NCBI GenBank assembly: GCA_036937835.1
Contig: CM072876.1
Location: 10,481,501-10,545,500, forward strand
DNA length: 64,000 nt
Source: Pampus argenteus
Taxonomy: Eukaryota > Chordata > Actinopteri > Scombriformes > Stromateidae
Reading direction: 5' to 3'
The position numbers were made by a program, and so were the translations under genes. Positions 54,101-63,372 of this stretch are shown piece after piece (within the stretch, counting starts at the first letter, position 1; each line of letters starts with the position of its first letter). The notes beneath the pieces are model-generated. The model ran no database searches. It was not told where the DNA came from and saw only the letters and a list, made by a program, of their open reading frames with translations.

Positions 54101-55569
54101 AAGAATGTCGCTCCCTGTCTAATGAGCGAGATAATTTACTTTTCAACTCGGCTGGGATGATCTGGTCAAGTTTTTGAGAGGGGAAAGTGTTTTATGAGTG
54201 AGACAGTTGTGTTTGATCAATTATACTGTGCGAACAAATTTGTTTTTTGTTTCTCTGCCGTGCAACAAACACTGATTAACATTTATTAACTTAACTAACT
54301 TAAGGTCTCCTTGAGCCTCCATTCACATGTTCTCTGTTGTCCATGCTGTTGTTTTTTTTTTCAACAAGAGAGAGAAACATGTTTCACATCACTTATATTC
54401 ACATTATTACCAATGTTACCTTATATTTATTTATTTATTTTTTCACTGCATGAACTTTGTAGTGCTTGTTACTTTTTTTTAGGAATGAAATGCAGCTTCT
54501 TTTAGCTACTTATCGGGCAAATCATCATTTAATAGTCGTTTCTGTGTAGTCTTTTTCTGACAGTGATCTTGATCCATCAGTGTGGTAGTGAATATAACCT
54601 GGACTTTGTTTTGAGCCTCTCATCTCTGTTCTCATATCTGTGAGCCAGCCTTTTGTTATCTATATTTTGAGCATGATGAGAACAAAGCCACCATTGATTC
54701 CAGCTTAATTCATCACTGCTAAAGTGGAGGTTGCCAGCACATTGATCATCTGTCTGCCTGGAGTTAAATGAGTCTAGATTATAGTCATTGAACCGGCAAG
54801 GATTGAGCTTAGTGTGTCTCGTTTACGCAGGTTTTTGATACAAAATCTTTGTAGGTTCTCGTTTTGTATAGAACAGCTGTGTTGTGGTCAATGCTCTGAC
54901 ATGATGTTTTAGTTATTATCTAAATTGTATCGTGTAATCACTCCTTGGTATTTCATTCTGTGTTTTTATAACGTTTAACAAGAATTTCAATGAAGCAATG
55001 GCAACAAAAATATGAATCGGTTGCAAAAATGAGTTTCTCAGTTAGGACCAGTCATTTAGAAAAGTTAGTTTTATAGTAATTTTGTAGACCCTTTTCATTT
55101 AAAGTGCAGACTTGAAGAATCTTTAAATAAAGAGGGCTTTGTTTTATAGTAGAGCTATAAAAAAAAAAATGCAGTATTACTTCCTGTCTTGCTTTGTGTA
55201 TTGATTTATGTCAGAGTAATTCTATTGTGTCAAGCAAATACAGTACACATAAACAAAAAATTAAATATTTTGTGTATCAACTTTCCTTTTAGCAGGATAC
55301 TCATGCACCCATCCTACATTTATTTACAATGTACACAATTTTGTAATAAGTTATAAGTTGAGTCCTTAAAATATTCAACTAAATGCATAATGGATTATAG
55401 CTTGTTTGAGACAATCATTAGTTCTTCTTTTAGTCTCTTGCTGTATCTGACCATAATGTTCTTACCCTCTACTTTTTAGATGAGCACCATGCCTGGGCTG
55501 CCAACTCGACCCTGTTTCTACGACATTGACCTTGACCCGGTCACAGAGGAGATCACTGGGCTCTTCTGA
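27094..55569 (+). CDS. mthfd1l: mitochondrial monofunctional C1-tetrahydrofolate synthase (27 coding exons, 973 aa)
   Basis: Makes 10-formyl-THF from formate, THF and ATP, reversibly, in mitochondria; in vivo it releases formate for cytosolic one-carbon pathways. Exons: 27094-27326, 28299-28383, 28690-28740, 28854-28907, 29566-29690, 30404-30504, 31752-31888, 32312-32423, 32855-32922, 33024-33121, 33353-33526, 33812-33948, 34475-34521, 35051-35158, 35452-35526, 36211-36313, 38029-38105, 39202-39342, 39856-39924, 42641-42752, 46462-46601, 47229-47270, 48942-49045, 49262-49439, 50474-50581, 50666-50818, 55480-55569. All junctions are GT-AG and every phase agrees, giving 2922 bases with one stop; human MTHFD1L is about 978 residues. 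The first 67 residues lack acidic residues and have many Arg, as in a mitochondrial presequence. Residues about 80-330 are the degenerate dehydrogenase/cyclohydrolase-like domain; the synthetase follows, with P-loop PTPLGEGKST (416-425), GVKGGAAGGGY (456-466) and VATVRALKMHGG (735-746). Confidence 0.96.
27327..28298 (+). other. mthfd1l: mthfd1l intron 1
   Basis: A 972-base intron whose 5' part (about 27410-27545) is GC- and CpG-rich (a G-rich tract then GCGCGC near 27490). This suggests the promoter-associated CpG region extends into the intron. Nothing else seen. Confidence 0.75.
29691..30403 (+). other. mthfd1l: mthfd1l intron 5
   Basis: A 713-base AT-rich intron. I see no gene or repeat family in it. 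Intron 4 (28908-29565, 658 bases) is similar, with only a tiny CTACTGAT duplication near 29362-29388. Confidence 0.75.
30505..31751 (+). other. mthfd1l: mthfd1l intron 6
   Basis: A 1247-base intron with the MITE-like inverted repeat (30661-30811) and a perfect palindromic CRE consensus ATGACGTCAT at 31634-31643, 109 bases before exon 7. No coding sequence. Confidence 0.75.
30661..30811. mobile_element. imperfect inverted repeat, MITE-like
   Basis: In mthfd1l intron 6. The left arm, 30661-30704, contains AGCTAATAAAACT and TAACGAGTAAG. The right arm, 30763-30811, contains the reverse complement with small gaps: CCTACTCGTTA, then AGTTTTATTAGCT, then GCAGCTGTGTTTACC. The arms are about 44-49 bases and surround roughly 58 bases of unrelated spacer, so an RNA from either strand would fold into a long hairpin. 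No coding capacity. A miniature inverted-repeat transposon is the simplest explanation. Confidence 0.6.
36314..38028 (+). other. mthfd1l: mthfd1l intron 16
   Basis: A 1715-base AT-rich intron carrying a (TG)n microsatellite at 37779-37809. No other structure recognised. Introns 12-15 (33949-36210) likewise hold no recognisable genes. Confidence 0.75.
37779..37809. repeat. (TG)n microsatellite
   Basis: About 15 TG units in mthfd1l intron 16. Confidence 0.95.
38106..39201 (+). other. mthfd1l: mthfd1l intron 17
   Basis: A 1096-base intron with a (CA)n microsatellite at 38529-38565 (about 18 units) and a shorter one near 38333-38354. No coding sequence recognised. Confidence 0.75.
38529..38565. 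repeat. (CA)n microsatellite
   Basis: About 18 CA units in mthfd1l intron 17. Confidence 0.95.
40308..40350 (+). repeat. dispersed 42-base repeat, copy 1
   Basis: Matches 63076-63117 in the same orientation with about five differences and one base of length difference. The shared core is TGATGTTGAT, then CTCTCAGTTCATGCTT. The similarity does not extend clearly on either side. Family unknown. Confidence 0.55.
40842..40864. repeat. (TG)n microsatellite
   Basis: About 11 TG units in mthfd1l intron 19. Confidence 0.92.
42753..46461 (+). other. mthfd1l: mthfd1l intron 20
   Basis: A 3709-base AT-rich intron, the second largest of the gene. No microsatellite of note, gene or repeat family recognised by eye. 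Confidence 0.7.
46920..47025. repeat. possible relic of a teleost DNA-transposon repeat
   Basis: Words such as CCAATAAAGGCCTGGTACC, AAATAAAGGGACGGCTACTATT and GGAATACAGTAA resemble, from memory, the ends of a common fish repeat (AATAAACGCC...GGCTACTATTA...ATTACGGTAA). The copy is short and diverged. It lies in mthfd1l intron 21. Family assignment not possible without a repeat library. Confidence 0.35.
48142..48168. repeat. (AC)n microsatellite
   Basis: About 13 AC units in mthfd1l intron 22. It generates a Cys/Val-rich chance frame on the minus strand. Confidence 0.93.
48685..48800. repeat. teleost interspersed-repeat fragment
   Basis: The stretch with TTTTTATCTATATAGCACC, AAATCACAATAAAAGTTG, GACCCAACAATTCACCCATG and AGCAAGAAATC closely follows a repeat seen throughout percomorph genomes (ATCTATATAGCGCCAAATCAC...), as I remember it. 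It is truncated, lacks a coding frame and sits in mthfd1l intron 22. Class not assigned. Confidence 0.6.
49440..50473 (+). other. mthfd1l: mthfd1l intron 24
   Basis: A 1034-base AT-rich intron with no recognised gene or repeat. Confidence 0.75.
50819..55479 (+). other. mthfd1l: mthfd1l intron 26 (4.66 kb, largest)
   Basis: Separates the exon ending YPLVGT from the final coding exon starting MSTMPGL. It contains poly-T runs (about 50892 and 51762) but no microsatellite, exon or mobile element that I can recognise. All open frames are under 105 codons. Confidence 0.7.
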
Positions 55570-56870
55570 GCACGCTCTCTAAAGATATTAAGGTATCATA
55601 CATCAACATTAAATATGCCATTCTGGAGGAGCATGCAGTGTATGATTATAAATACTTTATATGCAGCCATTGTCTATACACTTTGTTACATGAGACGTTT
55701 TATTTCCTCCCTGGAGTTTTCAGTTTACTATCTCATTCACTCAGTGCCAAGGCTCCAGTCTGTGAGGCTACACCCTCTCTCTCTCACTCACTCATGCACA
55801 CAGTTAAATTCATCATCTTGTTTTCTTTTGGGTTTTTTTTCCAGGCTCTCTGCTGTGTTCTCAGGATCCTCAGCTCCATGTGTGCACCATCAGACTCATC
55901 CATCCCCTGCACCTTTGACAGGAAATGCTTTCTTACTATTCCCAGCAAGCTCAGTCTCTCCCCACATTACAGTAATATGTCCTGGGTAAAAAAAAACAAA
56001 AAAAATAATAGATTACTGAAGCATTATCTTTATGCTGTATTTTCACATCTGTGTAATATGCCAAAGATGAACTGACAGCCATGTCATATATATCGTGTAT
56101 GCTATTGACCTCTCTGTACAGTGTTTTTTTTTTTGTATGGAAGAGTTTTCAAACCATTCTGAATTTACTTTGTTTTACTTGTTTTCTTTGTGAAAAAAGT
56201 TACTCAGTTGTCTTATAATCGTGGTGCTTTTATACATGTCTTAAGCTTTTTAATTGAAATGGGTTCAGCTTGTGTATTTATTAATCAAATTGCTGATGTA
56301 CGCACAAACAGACATTATAGTAATAATGTATTAGTATTAGTAGTACAGTATTACATTTTATGTGATAAGATAGCTATATATGCTAAATATATCCATCCTG
56401 AAATTCTTGATATGTTTGTCATGTGGCTGTATTTCAGGGTTTCCCCCCTGAAGTTGTTTGGCAGAGGTAGTAAACCATCCACATCCTGCGTCGGATCAAT
56501 TTAGTTACTGGATAATGGCTAAATAATTGTTACACTGATTATAGTTGTGCTATGTTTTTTTTATTTGATAAAAGTTTACACTTTTCTGTGATATTTGTGG
56601 AGGTGGCCCACCTCTGCCATAGAAATCTGCTAAAATGTCTCTACAAATTACTTTTGTTGTCTTTTTGTTGTTTACATACAGTGTAACCTGATATTAACCT
56701 GAGTAACATCAAGTGTCTGCGATGAGGTGATTTAATGACAGAAATAACACTGCAAATGAAAACTTTACCCATAGCCTCAGTTACACTCATTTCAACATTT
56801 AAACCTATTATATTCAAATGTAATTAAAAATAGTTACACTCTTTTAGTCTTAGTAACAACAGTTGTATAT
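55570..56870 (+). other. mthfd1l: mthfd1l 3' UTR, probably split by one intron (55593-55844)
   Basis: Twenty-three bases after the stop codon comes AAG|GTATCA (donor at 55593). A strong acceptor, a long T tract then CCAG, ends at 55844. Removing this 252-base segment would make a non-coding last exon starting GCTCTCTGCTG at 55845. A junction only 23 bases past the stop would not be expected to trigger nonsense-mediated decay. Open frames of 124-145 codons in this stretch are chance frames. The poly(A) site is uncertain; no AATAAA lies close by, and ATTAAA at 56823-56828 is a candidate. Confidence 0.45.
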
Positions 56871-59800
56871 TAAACATGTTGGTTCTCACCGTGTGTTCAT
56901 AAAAAAAAATCTAACTTTTATTTTCTCCAGAGCCGTGTTTTTGTGTTTTCACAGCCAACAGTTGACTTGTGGCTCAGCCCATCTGTTGTTTGGACACATA
57001 CACTCTCTTCCTGTTGTCTCGTGGTTCTCTGAGGAGATATGCGCTAGCACAAACCTATTTTTGTCCCAAAACTTCCTCTTTTCTTTCTGTCACTCTACTC
57101 GCACATTAAAACTTGTACCCATGGGGGGGGGGTGTCACTGCGTTTTAAGCTTGCCTGAAAGCCAGCCATCAGGCCCCCAGCAGCACTCCAGTGTACAGCA
57201 TCTGTTATTATGCAGTGTTTGGGTTTGCAGCATGGAGCCAACGTACATGTGTGCACATGTGTGTGTCTGTCATAGCTGGAATTCCACACCTGCTAAGTCT
57301 GTTATTCTCTGTGTTCACCAGGCAAGATCTGGTGTTTTAAGTACAGTCAAGGCTGCAGTAGTGTGTGTATGTGTGTGTGTGTGAGATAGAGGGAGAGACT
57401 GTACCCCCTCGTTTTGAGCTGATGATAGATTTGAAGACATGGTGTTGATGAGGAGGGGGATTCGTCATGGCTTTGTAATGTGCTGGAAAATCCCAGCTTT
57501 ATGGCTGAGTTGTTTATGTCAAGCTTCTGATGCGGATCTGCAGTTGTTTCAGTTCTCATCTTTTAGCACTCAATTTTAATAGACTGGCTAATTTCAGTAC
57601 CAAGGACAGGTCCTTTTTTAAATGTCTCTTGTGAATGTAAATGGTGGAAAACAGTTCAGATGATCTCTGGATAAACGATGAACATGTTTTTCATTTCCTT
57701 AAAGCTCATTAAACCTTAGATTAAGAACCATTAGGAGTCACATTACAGTGTCGTCAAGAGACTTGATATGTCATCATTATGACTCGGATCAATCAATGCT
57801 GCAGCATATCACACAGCGACGCTTTCCCCTTACAGTTTTCAAAACCCTGTGTTGTTTTGGAAACATCTGTTTCACATCACATACCTCAGTTCTATCCAGC
57901 AATAATTATGCAAATATAGCTGCTCTTTTTTGAAATGTCCTTTAAAATATCTTGTTTTGGAGCAACACCCTTAATTCGCTGCTTTTGACAAAGTATGAGA
58001 CTCTGTGACCACCACCTGCTGCGTCTGGCCGAGCCCTCACTCGGTGCCCACACCAGACATGAACCCTCAGGGACACATTCTTCAACTCTTTCTGTCTCTG
58101 AAAAACATGAACACTGTTGCATTTTACTAAAATATTCAGTCTCGGTATCAACTGTTTTCACAAAGATAACTGTTATCCATCTGCAAATTGTACCTTATGC
58201 AGTGATGTCTCGTAAAAGTTACAGATTGTCACAGGTTTACCGGCACTGAATGTGTTCAGATTTTTTATAATTCTGCATTGTTTGGATGACTGTTACTTCT
58301 CGTATCTCTATCGCTGTCTGTGTGTTATTGAAGCAGAGCAAGAATCTTTCCAAATAATGTGGAATTATATCAGTGCCAGTAATCAGCATAAATAAATAAG
58401 CTTTGTATTGTAATTGTATAGTATTCCTACTTGTAATTGTAGAACGTGAGTTGGACAGCGAGTGTGAGAGTGTTTGTGTATGTAAATGAGAGAGAGAGAG
58501 AGAGAGCATGCCTTTTTAATGTGTCCTTAGATTATTCTTATATTGAGTGGAGACCCTGACATGTCCATTAAAGCTTTCCTTTTAATGAGAACCTTCTTCC
58601 CCCATCCCCCCCTCCTCTTTCAGATGACATCAGCACTTTTGCTGATCAGCCTGCTGTGCTGAAGGTCATTCACTAACACATCTATCTGCATGCATCTGTC
58701 TGCATGCATTTGTTATGAGGTTTTCAGTTTGGTTCACTCTGTCTTGCCGACACAAAGTGTGAAATCGTTCTGTGATTTTACAACATAAGCAGCCTGTATG
58801 TACTGCTTACTGAATCATGTATTAGCAAAATGCTGCTTTGGTAGTCTGACATGATGTGATGAGAAATCACAGTCAAGATTTACAAATGGCATCATGTGAG
58901 CTTAGTGATTTATTCGTCACCAAGTCTGAACGAGGATAGGATGTTTAGGATGTGACATATTGTTAGCTGTTAACGACATGCTCAACTTGTGATGATACTC
59001 TAATGTAAATAACGGTATCATCTTCATATAAAAAATGCAATTTTTTTTTTTGCTCATTGTTGCGATGCACGATTTAGGAATTCAGATGTTAAACAACATC
59101 TGGTGTGAGATTATTTTCAGAAGCATGTGTAGATTTTTTTTTTTTTTTAATTTAATCACAATACAGTGAATTGAAAAGTCACGCATCTGTTTATATTATG
59201 GTGCTTACAGTATAGTCTGGAAACAGCATATCAGGCCTGTGTAGGACTTTTCTAGGATATTAAGCATTACTGTGAGTGGGCTGCTTGTTTATTTACTGGC
59301 TCTGAGAACTCCACATGTAAAAGATCAGTGGACTTACTATTGCATCAACAGGTACATAAACAAGAAACAAGTCTCCTTTTGTATTGGAAACATCTTGTAC
59401 ATTAACTCATCATGCATCAGACAGTTCTGTAAGGTTGTCATGTGCCAGTGGTTACTTGACTTCTTGACCTGATGACTTCTTGATGATCTAATTAGATCGT
59501 CACGTGGCAATGATGTAATCTAGTGACATTTAGAAGGGAGCTTTTACATCATTGCTTTCTGTAGCACACAAACCTTCAAAGAGTATTATGTGTATAGTTT
59601 GTAGTAGCCCATGGTGTCTCTATCGACTAATTCAAAGAAATTTCAATTTTAATGCACAGCATTTTCTATTTAGTGTGATGAAAATAGGTTGAAAGCAAAA
59701 CTGTTTTGGGGTAATTTAAGTCAGGTTGCAAGTGTTGTTCAAGTCCACATCCGAAAATGATGTGACATTAATTGATTTTATTTCAAAGCATTTTTTTACA

Positions 59801-61000
59801 CATGAGACCAATATAGTTAAATGTACATTAAATATTAATTAAATATTTAAGGTTTTCATTTAAGGCCTGCCAGATGCAGTCCTATTTATGTCTTATTGTT
59901 CTGAGATTTTATCGGGTTAAAACATGAGTTTTAAAGCCCATAGCTCTGCTTTAATGTGCTACAGAAAGTGTTATTTCTTAGGGTTTTTGCCATCTGTTCA
60001 TATTACAAAAAAAACTTCATCTCTGTCATGAACCTCAAGAGTGTTTGCGTTGTTGCACAGTGTGTTTGGGTTTAGGTTTAGCTGCAGGGACCTTCAGTCT
60101 AGGCCTGTGTGAACTTGGCTTTGAGCTTCGGGGCTGTAATTTTGTGCGTTCTAAAATTCCAAACAAAATGGCACATATGGCTCAACCTGCAATTAACATT
60201 TAAAACCCGAACATCATCTCTGCACCAACAAGGCCGTGTTGCTCTACACTGACACACTTCAAGAGTCGCTGTCAGTATATTAAGGACTCAGATTGTAATC
60301 TATCAGGACAACAAGCGTAATGCATATCCTGTATTTGTGTGGTTGTACGTCAGAGAAAGATTAGATTAGAGATTCCTAACCAGATTTTTAATTACATTCT
60401 TGACCATATATTTGATTTGTAAGTCGTGTTTTTATGTGAACCATAGGAATGAAACAGAAGCCCCTTCTTTCTCTCTCTGATTAGAAACAACCTCACAATA
60501 TTACCACAAAATACACACACAAACATGTTACACCGACGTGTATTTGCATTTCAAAGCAGATTTTTACCTAACTGTTAAGAAATATTGCAGTGATAAATAT
60601 AGTTTTGGCCTCTGTTTAGACACTTCACACAGTTTTTCAAAGATTTTTCTGTGGCATTTTGCCTCCATCTGATAAAGCACAGTATAGTGAGGGTGTGTTA
60701 TATTTAATAAAGGTTCCCAGTTGGAAGCAAACTGGCAATATCATATTATCATATTATTGTTGTATTATTCCTGTGGTATAACATTCCTAATATTGTGCAG
60801 GTTTGAATGTTTTCCCTGTTTTACACCAACAACAGCTCTAATTTAATTTAACAGTCTCTTGGGATAGATCTAATTTCGGCAGAGGAAGAATACACAATAT
60901 GCCACAAGATGTAAAGCTTTTATTATTTCATTTATTGCCCGTCATCCTTTTCTTACCTCTCCCCATCAGCACCGTCTCTGACGCGGCGCACCGGTGGGGG
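56871..61000. other. intergenic, mthfd1l to akap12
   Basis: Contains a G run at 57122-57131, a (TG)n run near 57361-57382 and an (AG)n run at about 58490-58506. The 173-codon plus-strand frame at 56863-57384 runs into the TG repeat and has no domain. No exon pair with compatible splice sites was recognised. Part of the left side may be extended 3' UTR of mthfd1l. Confidence 0.6.
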
Positions 61001-61036
61001 AGGTAGAGGAGGTAGAGGAGGTAGAGGAGGTGGGGG
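61001..61036. repeat. 9-base tandem repeat, four units
   Basis: Three exact AGGTAGAGG units followed by AGGTGGGGG, lying just upstream of akap12 in a GC-rich promoter-like stretch. In-frame TAG codons rule out coding in one register. Confidence 0.9.
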
Positions 61037-61257
61037 TGTCCTAAAACAGTCTGTTGGTCCTCTCATATCATCACTCCAGATCCAGGCCACCCCGGGGCGG
61101 AGCTGCACTGTAGAGCTTGTGGATACCTACGTCTGTAAACCAGTTGTCTTGGTCGTGTTTGGCTCGGGGGGTTTTGTTTTTATGTTTTGTTTTGTTTTTT
61201 ATTGGTAACTGAACGTAGTGAAAGACAAGAAGAAGTCCGTCTTTGTGTTTGTTCGCC
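61037..61257 (+). promoter_or_regulatory. akap12: putative akap12 promoter / 5' UTR
   Basis: A locally GC-rich segment (CCCCGGGGCGG near 61091) directly ahead of the akap12 start codon. An inverted CCAAT box (ATTGG) lies at 61201-61205. The transcription start cannot be fixed. Confidence 0.35.
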
Positions 61258-61395
61258 ATGGGAGCAGAGACCTCAGTTCAGCGGGACGGGAAGAGCAGAC
61301 AGGAGGATGCCTCAGTTTCAGCCTCAGCTTCAGCCGGGGAGGTGAGTGCGAAGGTGAAGGTGCTGCAGGAGGGAGACGGCGTCCTCGACAGCAAG
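61258..61395 (+). CDS. akap12: A-kinase anchor protein 12 (gravin), first coding exon only
   Basis: Gravin is a scaffold that tethers protein kinases A and C and calmodulin at the membrane and cytoskeleton. The ATG has a good Kozak context (CGCCATGG). The exon encodes 46 residues: it starts MGAETSVQRDGKSRQ and ends KVKVLQEGDGVLDSK before a GTATGG donor at 61396 (phase 0). Met-Gly-Ala-x-x-Ser is an N-myristoylation signal and matches the start of human AKAP12-alpha (MGAGSS). The LQEGD word also occurs in the human N-terminal region. Position right after mthfd1l is the same as in mammals, which supports the call strongly because the exon itself is short. The large exon with the SSeCKS motifs and the PKA-binding helix lies beyond the window. 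Confidence 0.78.
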
Positions 61396-61982
61396 GTATG
61401 GATCCCTGTCACAGCTCACCACACCTCCCCAGCACAGTAGGCAAAAAGGCTGAGAGAGAGCAATGACATAGCTTTGATGATTTAGGGACGTTTATCCTGC
61501 TTCCTACTGTCTTCCCACTCTGTGCGCATCAGTAACGTGCTGCAGCGCACAGCCTCCATGTGCGCCTGACGCAGTTTTTGCTGAGTAATGGCTCGAGTTG
61601 TCTGCAGTCCCGCAGTAGCAAGCATCTCAGTACGGTCCAGATTTACAGACACACAGAGCACCTGGGCTCAGGATGAGTCAGCAACACAAACCACCACATA
61701 TACATTTCTATAGATGGTGTTTGAAGAGAGTAGTGATGGATTATTGGATGAGATTGTAACACACTGATGATAACATCATGCGCTTTTCATGTTATTTTCC
61801 CGCAAACGATCAGAATTCCCTCAGATTTCAGATAAAATATAGTTTTCCTATACACAACATTTCAGAAGGATCCTTTACAAATATCACCTGAATGGTGTTG
61901 TTTACTTTCCTTTATCTGCACAAAAGAAGAAAGCAATTATAAAATGTTAGGCAACACATTTAGAAAAATTAAAAACCCCATT

Positions 61983-62028
61983 ATAATAATAATAATAATA
62001 ATAATATTGTTTATTATTATTATTATAT
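61983..62028. repeat. (ATA)n / (TAT)n self-complementary simple repeat
   Basis: About seven ATA-type units, a short TTGT interruption, then about six TTA-type units. The two halves are complementary and could form a stem. Likely a microsatellite. Confidence 0.9.
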
Positions 62029-63075
62029 TTATAACAATATGATGATGTTGATAATAAAAAAAGTTATAACAGACAATATACATTAGTTAGACAAAGACAA
62101 ATCTTATTACAAGGTCTAACCTTTCAGCTTTAAAATAAAATAATTTAACAACATACAATAAAAATATAATATCATTATTAGTATTTTTGCCCCATCCTGT
62201 CACAAGACAATTTCAAAAAAAATCAAGTAATGTCAAGCATTTCGACCTCATAACTCCAAAACCATTGATGAATAATTCATAAATATACACTGGTAACCTG
62301 CACACTGCACACTATGACTATGCACTAACACTTGACAGTACTGTTGTATTGAGAGCCAGATAATAAACTTGTTCCAGGCCTGAGTAATTCTTAAGATATA
62401 TCTCCACATGTTAATGAAAATACATTAAACTCTTCCGTGCAGCCGTGCAGCATGTCATGGTCCAAGCTGACATCATCAGAGGTATCTTGCAGACTGAGCA
62501 CTCTTACCTCTGTGCAAATTGCTCAGCTTTGTGTGAGTGAATATTTGGAAAGCACCTGCTAATGACTATGTATGTTTCGCCACCTGCTCTATTCATGCCT
62601 CGTATAATCTATTGGATTTATTGACTTTTTTTATAGGCAGGAGGTCAACAGGTCACGTTTTTGTGGCCTGCTGAAAGGTCAACACAAAGGTCAAATGACA
62701 CTGAGACAAATGTGAAGAGAGGGAAAGCGCACAGAGACGTACGATATGTTCAAGATTCCCTTCATACATTCGTTCATTCTTGTAGTTTGCTTTTGTTTTC
62801 ACATGTGGGATTGTTTGTGCAGTTGTTTTCCAGTGAGTTGACATCATCTGTGTAGCGGTTGGATGTTTTGTTAAGCCTTGAGCTGTTTTCGCAAGTATCA
62901 TCACAGTCACAGCGGCTGTGTTTTCACTCATATCGCATTTGTGACATTGGAATGTATGATATGAAACATTTTGAATGTGCTCGTCCGACTTCAGTACATC
63001 TATTGTTATTTATCTGGTCTTTCTATACTCTGGACACTGTGTTGCAGTCTGTACATCAGTCTAGGGCATCTTTTT

Positions 63076-63117
63076 TTATCTTTGATGTTGATTCTCTCAG
63101 TTCATGCTTCCCTCACT
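63076..63117 (+). repeat. dispersed 42-base repeat, copy 2
   Basis: The partner of 40308-40350, in the same orientation, within akap12 intron 1. See that entry for the shared core. Confidence 0.55.
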
Positions 63118-63347
63118 AAAAAAACACATCCAAAACACTGCATATATTCTGTGTTTTATATGTACCTTGTATGTAGCACAAAGTATTTTGTTCCTGAAGC
63201 AGTTTTTTAAAAATAGGGAGGAGCAGAAAGACTTTTTTTTTTTACTAAGATGAAAACAGTGATTATGAAACCATTTGTTTAGATTGAGTGGTAAACACAG
63301 AAATTACAATGATTTTAAATGGAAATGGGAGGAAGTGTGTGTGAGTT

Positions 63348-63372
63348 TGTGTGTGTGTGTGTGTGTGTGTGT
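63348..63372. repeat. (GT)n microsatellite
   Basis: About 12 GT units in akap12 intron 1, preceded by a shorter GT run at 63336. Confidence 0.93.

Noticed and set aside
55615..56075. Frames of 124 and 145 codons after the mthfd1l stop
   Set aside because: They overlap each other in two frames, lie in the 3' UTR and contain no domain.
56863..57384. 173-codon plus-strand frame
   Set aside because: The longest chance frame in the intergenic region. It ends in a GT microsatellite, has no similarity that I recognise and no splice context.
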